From the NCBI RefSeq assembly GCF_000284375.1, contig NC_017249.1, positions 62,001-126,000 of the forward strand: 64,000 nt of DNA. Direction: 5' to 3'. The notes below the pieces were generated by a model. It was not told the DNA's origin. It did no database searches and saw only the letters and a list, made by a program, of their open reading frames with translations. The translations under genes were made by a program, and so were the position numbers. Numbering within the stretch: position 1 is the stretch's first letter; every line of letters begins with the position of its first letter. Shown piece by piece: positions 1 to 6,931 of this stretch. The stretch comes from Bradyrhizobium japonicum USDA 6 (GTDB taxonomy: Bacteria; Pseudomonadota; Alphaproteobacteria; Rhizobiales; Xanthobacteraceae).

Positions 1-151
1 CCGAAAGATCCTCCTCCAGCGGTGCGTACTGAAGGACGATCTTGCGCGATTTAATGATGCGTTCGACAGGGACGGGCGGCGCTGAAACGCCGAACTCCCG
101 AAGGATCGAGCGCGCAGCTTCGCGCGCTCGACCTGGATCAGCGTCCCTCAC
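1..151 (-). CDS. ImmA/IrrE family metallo-endopeptidase, N-terminal part (cut by window edge)
   Basis: This reading frame opens with GTG at 151 and runs off the left edge after about 50 codons. Its GTGA start overlaps the stop of the upstream XRE gene, so the two are translationally coupled. The visible residues, including SILREFGVSAPPVPVERII and a later EEDLS, match the N-terminal block of ImmA/IrrE proteins, which precedes the HExxH zinc site (outside the window). Family knowledge: such proteases cleave or inactivate a partner XRE repressor, often to derepress mobile or defence genes. The pairing here fits that role. Substrate and activity are inferred. Confidence 0.72.
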   Translation of the reverse strand, partial: MRDADPGRAREAARSILREFGVSAPPVPVERIIKSRKIVLQYAPLEEDLS

Positions 152-543
152 GATCCGACCTTAGAGCCGCGGCGTGGCGCGAGCGCGCTGCTGATCAAAT
201 CAGCGACCTGGGCGCCCGCGTTCTCGGACAGCGACTCCTTCGAAAGCTTCTCATTGACCAGCGTCATCTTCAATTCCTCCCCGATGGACTTATGCGGCAT
301 TGGCGGCAGCAGGTCGGCGACCTTCGCGAAATCAAGCGCGGTGGCGAGGGCATAGACATGGTGCAGCAATATGTTCTGCCGGCCGCTCTCGATGTTGGCG
401 ATCGACGCGCGAGACATCTTAACTTTGCTCGCCAACTGGGCCTGGGTCAGCGAAAGAGCCTTGCGCCGCGTCGAGACCGCGTTGCCGAACGCTATATAGA
501 CCGGATTGCCCGCCATCGCCGATGTTTGCGCTGCTTCGGGCAT
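148..543 (-). CDS. XRE-family helix-turn-helix transcriptional regulator
   Basis: A 131-residue protein with a Cro/cI-type HTH at about residues 20-75. Recognisable blocks are RRKALSLTQAQLASKVKMS (the helix-turn-helix) and ANIESGRQNI. The C-terminal half (about 80-131) is alanine/serine rich and of unknown role, possibly the part contacted by ImmA. The gene is divergent from the CBASS operon and overlaps the ImmA/IrrE gene by 4 bp. It is well placed to repress its own promoter and the CBASS promoter in the shared 544-677 interval. DNA binding is supported by sequence; the target is inferred from layout. Confidence 0.88.
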   Translation of the reverse strand: MPEAAQTSAMAGNPVYIAFGNAVSTRRKALSLTQAQLASKVKMSRASIANIESGRQNILLHHVYALATALDFAKVADLLPPMPHKSIGEELKMTLVNEKLSKESLSENAGAQVADLISSALAPRRGSKVGS

Positions 544-633
544 AATGTCAATCCCGCAAACATTATGTGCTTATTACAAACTTACTAGTGTGATCATTAC
601 TTGACATATTGGCCAATCTCAGGAATCCATATC
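541..633. promoter_or_regulatory. Divergent XRE/CBASS control region with two palindromes and a candidate promoter
   Basis: CATAATG at 541-547 and its reverse complement CATTATG at 561-567 flank 13 bases and overlap the XRE start codon. A perfect 10-bp palindrome ATTGGCCAAT lies at 608-617. A consensus TTGACA at 601-606 could be a -35 box for the rightward operon; the best -10-like hexamers, 17-18 bases downstream, are poor (AATCCA or ATCCAT). If this promoter is real, the palindrome lies between -35 and -10, a good repressor site. Seen in sequence; function inferred. Confidence 0.45.
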
Positions 634-677
634 CCGCCGGAGAGCGCGACGCTCACCGACGAGGCGAAGGAACCGAG

Positions 678-899
678 ATGTCGAAGCGCATTCATGTCGT
701 GCCGCACGAATCAGGTTGGGCAACCCGACGTGAGGGGGCGTTGCGGGTGGGGTCCACCCATCACACCCAAGCCGAGGCGACGGAGGCGGCGCGTAGCACT
801 GCGCTTCGCGAGCACGGCGAAGTCGTCATCCACCGTCCCGATGGCCGCATTCGCGACGCCAACTCCTACGGAAACGATCCCTTCCCGCCGAAAGGATAA
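678..899 (+). CDS. Small DUF2188-type protein at the head of the CBASS operon
   Basis: A 73-residue protein. The chosen ATG at 678 is preceded by GAAGGA; an in-frame ATG at 609 would add 23 residues that do not look conserved. The sequence begins SKRIHVVPHESGWATRREG, contains HTTQAEA-like spacing (HHTQAEATEAAR), then HGEVVIHRPDGRIRD. This V-x-P-x-x-GW ... T-x-x-EA ... IH-x-x-DG-x-I pattern is that of DUF2188. Function is unknown. It sits 75 bp before the CD-NTase on the same strand, so it is probably co-transcribed and may be accessory to the defence system. Confidence 0.72.
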   Translation: MSKRIHVVPHESGWATRREGALRVGSTHHTQAEATEAARSTALREHGEVVIHRPDGRIRDANSYGNDPFPPKG

Positions 900-974
900 C
901 CCAACGGATCGCTCACCAGGGCGATCCGGTCGGATCGGCGCGCGGAGGTCATTCAAAGAAGAGGACCAATATCG

Positions 975-2225
975 ATGTCGAATTTTCCGTCCCTGCGCCG
1001 CGATGATCGGCCTGATGATCCCTTTGCCGACCCGCTGGACGCGGTACTCGCCGAGCTTGCCATCAATATTCAGCTTCCGCCCGGCCTGCATGCCAAGGCG
1101 GTCGAGCGATATGAGGCGGTCCGACGCTACATCGAACGACCCGGTAGTCCGCTCGAAGGCAGGGTCGCCTGCTTCTATCCCCAGGGCTCCATGGCAATCG
1201 ACGCAACCACGTCGACCCGCGGCACGGACGACGAGTACGATCTCGATATCGTCGCCGAGATCGAAGGCCCCGACCTCGGTCCCGAGGCGCTGCTGGATGA
1301 CCTGGAAGCCGCACTCGAGAGCTACCCGGTAAGCAAGGTCGTGCGCCAAACTCGGTGCATCACGCTCTACTACGCCGACGGCATGCATCTTGACATTACG
1401 CCGTCGCGGCGGCGGGCGCCGAAGGAGAAGGAAGGCGAGATCCCGCATGCGAAGAAGGGGACTCGCAGCGACCCGGCGCGCTATGTGCCGATGAACTCAT
1501 ATGCCTTCGGGAAGTGGTATTGCGCCCGAACGCCTACCGAGGAGCGGTTCGCGCTGGCGCTGAATCGTCAGCTGTACGAACAGGCCGGAATCGCCTTCGC
1601 CGCAGCGGACGTCGAGGACGTTCCGCCGCAAACGCCGCTCATCATCAAGAGCGTGACGACGGTCGCGCTGCAGCTAATCAAGCGGCACCGCAACATCGCC
1701 TACGCGACCGAGACGGGCCGGATCCCGCCATCGGTGATGTTGTCGTGCCATGCCGGCCATGCCGCCCGTCCGGGCATGAGGCTTGCGGAAATGCTGATCC
1801 GGCAGGCGCGCTGGACGGCCCGCGCGATCGACGACGCCGCGAAGCGCGGCCAGCTCCTGGTCGTGCCCAACCCCGAATTTCCGGTCGAGCGTTTCACCGA
1901 CCGTTGGCCAGAATCTCAGCTGCAACAGACAACCTATTCTCGCCACCTGCACACCCTCGCTAACGGGCTCGAAGCCGCCCGCACCGGCGACGTGCAGCTG
2001 GAGGACTTGCAGGAGTGGTTGCGCGGGCAGTTCGGGGACCGGGTCGTCACGCGTTCTGTCAAAGCTTTCAACCAGCGGCTCGGGCGCCAAGTTCAATCAC
2101 GGCAGCATGGTTATACGCGCTCCGGCGGCCTGTTCGTTCCCGCCGCGCCGGCGATCATCGGCGCGGCGACCAGCCTGGCGCCAGTCGCGGCTCGCGCACA
2201 CACCAACATGGGAGAGCGCCGATAA
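975..2225 (+). CDS. CBASS CD-NTase (cGAS/DncV-like nucleotidyltransferase)
   Basis: A 416-residue cyclic-oligonucleotide synthase candidate. The Pol-beta-like core shows the GS motif at residues 71-72 (YPQGSMAID), the metal pair D89-x-D91 (YDLDIVAEI) and the third carboxylate D140 (MHLDITPSR). In CBASS this enzyme senses infection and makes a nucleotide second messenger that activates the effector; here the effector is the HNH-SAVED protein two genes downstream. The product cannot be told from sequence. The tail ends GERR rather than a bare glycine, which matters because type II systems conjugate the CD-NTase C-terminus through the adjacent E2-like protein. The next reading frame starts directly at its stop codon. 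Confidence 0.9.
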   Translation: MSNFPSLRRDDRPDDPFADPLDAVLAELAINIQLPPGLHAKAVERYEAVRRYIERPGSPLEGRVACFYPQGSMAIDATTSTRGTDDEYDLDIVAEIEGPDLGPEALLDDLEAALESYPVSKVVRQTRCITLYYADGMHLDITPSRRRAPKEKEGEIPHAKKGTRSDPARYVPMNSYAFGKWYCARTPTEERFALALNRQLYEQAGIAFAAADVEDVPPQTPLIIKSVTTVALQLIKRHRNIAYATETGRIPPSVMLSCHAGHAARPGMRLAEMLIRQARWTARAIDDAAKRGQLLVVPNPEFPVERFTDRWPESQLQQTTYSRHLHTLANGLEAARTGDVQLEDLQEWLRGQFGDRVVTRSVKAFNQRLGRQVQSRQHGYTRSGGLFVPAAPAIIGAATSLAPVAARAHTNMGERR

Positions 2226-2681
2226 GTGGTGATGACGGTCGACGCCCAGATCACTGACATGGCTTCCTTGTGGCCGAACTTGAAACTCATCGGCCGCCAC
2301 GGCGCAATCGCGGCGTGGCAGGGCCCTCTCCGGCCTTTGCTTCAGACGTTTCAGGTCGAGATCACTTATCGAGCGCCGCTGGTGATCGAACGGCTCGACG
2401 TGCGCATTCTCCAGCCACGCGTCAAAGTCTTGTCACCGCCGTTACGGCACCGTCCGGGCGACCCGGAGGGTAGGCTCCCTCACGTGTACTACGGTTCGGA
2501 TGGCGAAGTGACGCTATGCATGCTCGATCCCGATTCCGACGATTGGTCGCCGTTCGACAGCCTCTCGCAGACAACTGTGCCCTGGGTGATCGAGTGGCTT
2601 GCCGCTTACGAGGGCTGGCGCGCAACGGGTCAATGGACAGCGAGCGGCCGCCACGTCGTAGCAGGTGGCGTCGGTGTCTAA
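2226..2681 (+). CDS. E2-like protein of type II-short CBASS
   Basis: A 151-residue protein beginning GTG GTG ATG, with no gap after the CD-NTase stop; the ATG at 2232 is an equally good start. The core runs from a beta-rich N-terminal half to [17 protein letters not shown], where C98 is the only cysteine in the protein and the obvious catalytic residue of an E2-like fold. It continues with a helical end ([17 protein letters not shown]). No E1 or JAB gene is present, so this is the E2-only (short) type II architecture. In that class the E2 acts on the CD-NTase C-terminus to regulate signalling. The last 17 bp overlap the effector gene. Confidence 0.85.
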
Positions 2682-3801
2682 GAGCAGCATTCCGCAAAAG
2701 GTCCAATCGGCGCTGTGGGCGCGGGCTGCTGGCCGCTGCCAATATCGTGGATGCAATACTGATTTGGTCGGCGACCTGGTGGCCGGGCGGCAAGACGGGA
2801 TCTTCGGCTTCATCGCACACATCGTGGCTGACGTCGAAGGCGGCCCGCGCGGCGATCCGATCCGGTCGACTCAGCTCGCGCGTAGTCTGGAAAATCTAAT
2901 GTTGATGTGCGCCCGACATCACAAGCTGATCGATCTTGACGCCGTCGCCGATCATCCGGAATCTGTTCTGCTAACTATGAAAGCCGAGCACGAGGGCCGG
3001 ATCGCGATCGTTGCCGGCATCGACGAAGACCGGGCATCTCACGTCATCAGGTTTGGGGCGAGCATTTGTGACAACGAGGCGCTTGTATCGACGCAGGCGA
3101 TCTTTTCGGCGATGCCGCCCGACCGCCACCCAGCCAGCGGCCAGAGGTTGGATCTTGAAATGGTAGGCTGTGCGTTTCGAGACAACGAGCCTGCCTATTG
3201 GACGGTCCAGCGCGAGAACCTGAGACGCCAGTTCGAAGCGAAGGTGCGAGGCCGCGTAGAGCGACAGGAGATTAGGCATCTAAGCGTATTCGCACTCGCA
3301 CCGCAGCCGCTGCTGATCGAGCTTGGCCGGCTGCTCTGCGATATCGTTCCGGCCGTCGTTCATCAAAGGCATCGCGAACCCGCGAGTTGGCGATGGGCGT
3401 CCGATGGCCCCCCGATCACATTCCAGGTCACCGAACCGGATATCGGGCTGTCAGGCTCGGTCGCGCTAAAGCTCGGTGTCAGCGCTACCGTGACCGACGC
3501 GCGACTCCAGGCGGTTCTCGGCGACGAAGCCGCGATCTGGTCGCTCTGCGCGGATCAACCTCACAACGACGTCTTGCGGCGAGCTGACGATCAGGCCGCA
3601 TTTCGGCGCGAACTCCGACGGCTCTACGACCGCATCAAGGCTCGGCATGGCGAGGGAACGCTGCTGCATGTTTTTCCCGCGCTTCCCGCCTCCCTGGCGG
3701 TCGAGGTCGGCCGCGTCTGGATGCCCAAATCGGATCTTTCCCTCCGGCTCTACGACAACAATCGATCGCACGGGTTCATACGGACCTTCGATATTCCCTA
3801 A
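2665..3801 (+). CDS. cap5: CBASS effector Cap5: HNH endonuclease fused to SAVED sensor
   Basis: A 378-residue protein in two parts. Residues about 15-115 are an HNH nuclease with zinc-type pairs C25/C30 and C82/H85, catalytic-type H52 (GFIAHIVAD), and the [10 protein letters not shown] strand. Residues about 180-378 are a SAVED domain, which binds cyclic oligonucleotides in this family and drives oligomerisation and DNA cleavage. Start is GTG 2665 (GTG 2674 also possible); both lie inside the end of the E2 gene, giving tight coupling. A weak hairpin follows at 3820-3839. The frame after the TAA stays open for 25 more codons of hydrophobic character. Confidence 0.9.
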
Positions 3802-3819
3802 ACCCGATGCGACAAGCGC

Positions 3820-3839
3820 GCGGACATCTTCCTGTCCGC
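3820..3839 (+). terminator. Small hairpin after the CBASS operon
   Basis: A perfect 7-bp stem GCGGACA / TGTCCGC with a 6-base loop lies 18 bp past the effector stop. No T-tract follows, so it is a weak or Rho-assisted terminator at best. Confidence 0.3.
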
Positions 3840-3930
3840 AATCCTCCTCGCCGCTGCGATTACCTGGTGGATCAATTAAGTCCGGACCCAAGCCCTCTCT
3901 CGTAGAGGCATGTATCCGAACGGGAGAAGC

Positions 3931-4718
3931 CTATTTTTTCAGGAGGCCACCAAGCCACTTTTGAAGGCTGTCACCGTTCATCAATTCGAGACGCGTCGGC
4001 AGAAAGGGAGTTATGAACGGATCAGATATTAGCCTTGGCGGAAAGTCCGACGTTGTAGTCAGGATTCCCTTAGAGGCATTCTGCTCCCCGCTGAGTACGC
4101 CCAGCAATGCACGAATGTCATCATATGAAACCTCGTTCCTCGGCTTATACGCCTTCACCGATCCTATGATCTTGATGCAACCAACCCCCTTCGAACAGCT
4201 ATGACATCCCGTCCGTGATCCCCTGAGCGTGGCGTTAATGTCACCTCGTCGAACCCCGCTTTATCGAAGGCACCAGCGACGATCTCTTCCCAACGCGTCG
4301 CAGAAAGTGAATACGCTTGGCTCCAATCCGATTGCAGGCTTGCTACAATTTCATACCAAACCGCTGAGTTTGCCTTTATTAGAAATCCCTCTGCCGTTTT
4401 ACGATCTGCCAGGACGATCTTGTGATCTGGTGTAATGATTCCCGCTACTCGCAACTCCGCTTGCTTATTCCCCTCGGAAAACCGCCGAGCGATAAACGAC
4501 TCGAACACTGACGGAAGCCTGTCTTCGTAGATCAAGTCAGTAATTTTGATCTTCTCTGGTGGAATTTCCAGATTCCTAAAATCCACTAGTCGTGTGAACT
4601 CTAAAAGAATCGGAAACGCTAATTTCTGCGCAATAGGAAACAGCTTAACGGGCATGTAGAATATCAGTTGCTGCGCTAGGCGAACCCTTACCTCTTCCAT
4701 CTGCTGCAAAGTAAGCAT
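3931..4718 (-). pseudogene. Mrr-like type IV restriction endonuclease, split by a frameshift
   Basis: Two frames together make one protein of about 262 residues. The first (4718 to 4164) holds an N-terminal region and the start of the Mrr catalytic domain: WEEIVAGAFDKAGFDEV, then GDHGRDVIAV. The second (to 3931) continues IKIIGSVKAYKP, SYDDIRALLGVL, ASKGILTTTSDFPP and ends after RLELMNGDSLQKWL. One missing base in the C-run at 4185-4189 (a G-run on the coding strand) separates them; a sixth base would restore the frame through the catalytic D...K motif. Family role: cleavage of modified foreign DNA. Either a real inactivation or a homopolymer sequencing error. GC is visibly lower than the backbone. 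Confidence 0.78.
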
Positions 4719-4833
4719 GGCACGCGCTCTTTACTACAACTGCGCATAGGTTAGCAGTCAGCCGGCTGTCGGGCCTTAACAGCCGGAATAGCCAAATCGC
4801 AGTTTCGAATACCGACTCCGTGATCAGCGCCTG

Positions 4834-6645
4834 CTAAGTTTGACAGATCACGTATCCATGTGCGTTCATTTCGGTACACGCCGAGAAGAATGACATCAAC
4901 AGCCAATAGAGCTGAACGAAGTATGGGTCTGGCGCTTGGCCGGCTGCGACTTCCTTTAGCGCCTCTTCAACAGCACCGCGGCTCAGCGAAGAGGTCACGA
5001 TGAAGACCCGACGAATTGCATCCGGCGCAAGCCGCACTTGAGCGAATTCGTTCATTAGCTCGTCGGCATCGCCTCGGACAATCCTCTTGATCCGGGTTTT
5101 GACTCCGCTACCGCTTACATACTTGTTGTTCCAACCACGAATTTTCGCTTCCATCGATTCCGGCGGAAGGCTCATACGCTGCAAGTTCTTAATTGCTTGG
5201 CTCACGGAGATATGGAACGGCCCAGCACCGAGCGATAGTGGACCATGCTTTGCGTGATAAAAGGTAATTCTAGGCGGGCTGCTGGAGTTGTTTAGCCCAA
5301 TATAGTCCGCCCATTCGTCGCCAAGATCGTCGCACACAAGCACATCGTCCCCGTCCGCAACACTCGCTTCGATCACACCGAAAGTGGAGTCAGCATCAAA
5401 GGTGGCCTTTCGCGTCGAAAAGTTACCCTTTTCATCAGTCACTCCGTCTAGGAGCGGATCAGAGCGCAAATGGCGCAACAGGGCTGCGCCACCATCTACA
5501 AAGCCTTCGTCGCGGAACAAGGTCCCGTCGATGTAAGCTAAAGAGAGGGCGTCGAACAGCAATATGAACTTATCCTCGCGATCGATGTAGCGTCGGAGCG
5601 AGATCCGATTTGGATCGTGACCGAGAGCATACTCTGTACTTTCGACCTCGATGCCGGCAGTGATCGGCAATTGCAAGTCACGCAATGCTACGCGAGCTTG
5701 GTTGATTGCAATTGCTCCAACCGAATCAGCACCGTCGAAGATATCCATCCTCTTTCCGTCGCCGCTGACCCTAAACGCACGATCGAGCTCATTTAACGCT
5801 GCATCGATTTCATGCTTGGAGAGTTGAGTGAGTCTACCGCTATCTTCATGTACAAGTCTGATTTCGCGATCGACATGGATCGCATCAACAAATCCCGCAA
5901 CGTCGACGGCAAAACTTGTTGGACGCGCGGTGCCGCCAATACTCGCCAAATCGATAGCGCGGGCTAAGGTACGGAGAAAGCTGGCAGGTGCAGCTCTTCC
6001 ACCTACCAGCTCGTCAATTACAGATTTCGCGTACTCCACAAGTGCGAGGTGATCGACCCGATCAGACCGCTGCCCTATCCTGCCGGTGCTAGGAGTTGTA
6101 GAATAGTGGTCAGTTCCCGACCGGACCGCGTACGCCTGGGGCACATACCGGTTTGCGCCAGCAGGCCCGACAACATTTTGTAGGTCATCGGCTTCGAACG
6201 TTTTACTCCTCATCACGTGCTTGGAGACCGACATGTTTCGAAGCCGAATCTTTTCGAACACCGCTCCCTGCCGTGCGACCGCACGATCCACGCGTTCGGC
6301 TGATACTCGACCGAGATAGCGGGTGAAAAATCCTGCCGGAAGATCGAGCTTGGATTTAAGAATCGCGAGATGATCGCGATATTCGATCAAAAGAATAAAT
6401 CCGCAGATTCGTTCTCGGATTCCTGCGTCTTCGGTTAAGAATGAAGGCGAGCGGTCATAGAGGAAGGAGATCGCAGACCAACGCGCGCGCCCAGCTTGGA
6501 CGCGCCGATGGTAGAATATGTTTTGGGAGGCCGAGGGCTGGCTTGCCCGAACTTGGCGAAAAAGGTCATCCAATGCGGCATTGCTCATCTGCCGCTTAAG
6601 AATGTGAAAATTTGCTGTTTTTGCAACGCGAAGAGAGTCGATCAT
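4834..6645 (-). CDS. Large defence-island protein of unknown function with nuclease-like motifs
   Basis: A protein of 603 residues from ATG 6645, preceded by GGGGGA; a TTG start at 6687 would add 14. Family not recognised with certainty. Near residues 438-490 it has CDDLGDEWADYI, then FYHAK, then QAIKNLQRM. This acidic/E...AD-I, H-x-K, QA-x-KN series resembles the conserved core of the sporadic TIGR04141/DUF6119-type group and could form a PD-(D/E)xK-like site. No membrane segment or signal peptide. It is divergent from the HNH-phosphorylase gene and lies beside the Mrr relic, so a defence role is likely by location. Mechanism is inference only. Confidence 0.55.
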   Translation of the reverse strand: MIDSLRVAKTANFHILKRQMSNAALDDLFRQVRASQPSASQNIFYHRRVQAGRARWSAISFLYDRSPSFLTEDAGIRERICGFILLIEYRDHLAILKSKLDLPAGFFTRYLGRVSAERVDRAVARQGAVFEKIRLRNMSVSKHVMRSKTFEADDLQNVVGPAGANRYVPQAYAVRSGTDHYSTTPSTGRIGQRSDRVDHLALVEYAKSVIDELVGGRAAPASFLRTLARAIDLASIGGTARPTSFAVDVAGFVDAIHVDREIRLVHEDSGRLTQLSKHEIDAALNELDRAFRVSGDGKRMDIFDGADSVGAIAINQARVALRDLQLPITAGIEVESTEYALGHDPNRISLRRYIDREDKFILLFDALSLAYIDGTLFRDEGFVDGGAALLRHLRSDPLLDGVTDEKGNFSTRKATFDADSTFGVIEASVADGDDVLVCDDLGDEWADYIGLNNSSSPPRITFYHAKHGPLSLGAGPFHISVSQAIKNLQRMSLPPESMEAKIRGWNNKYVSGSGVKTRIKRIVRGDADELMNEFAQVRLAPDAIRRVFIVTSSLSRGAVEEALKEVAAGQAPDPYFVQLYWLLMSFFSACTEMNAHGYVICQT

Positions 6646-6836
6646 CCATCCCCCGTCGCGTTTCCGCGCGGAAGTACGCCATGTCAATTAAGACGGACCT
6701 TCAATATGATCAACTTAAGCGCGAATGCCTCCACGATGCAAATGGAAAGAACATGCCCCCCGCAAAGAAGAGTTAGAAGGCTACTCGATGTCGCGCAGCT
6801 CTAGACGGCCTGCTCAATAGCAACGTTAGCCACAAA

Positions 6837-6854
6837 GTGTCGGCTTATCGACAC
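6837..6854. promoter_or_regulatory. Inverted repeat between two divergent defence genes
   Basis: GTGTCG and CGACAC flank GCTTAT, an 18-bp site in the 286-bp interval between the leftward 603-residue gene and the rightward HNH-phosphorylase gene. A shared operator or a short hairpin are both possible. Confidence 0.3.
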
Positions 6855-6931
6855 GTATCCGGTTGATGGGCGTTGAAGGCTATGATCTCTTGACTACGGG
6901 GCGACGGCATGCGGAGCGTGCTTGAGGTGCT

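Noticed and set aside
600..1332. 243-codon plus-strand frame overlapping the DUF2188 and CD-NTase genes
   Set aside because: Pro/Arg/Ser-rich with no domain; the two overlapping frames have clear family motifs.
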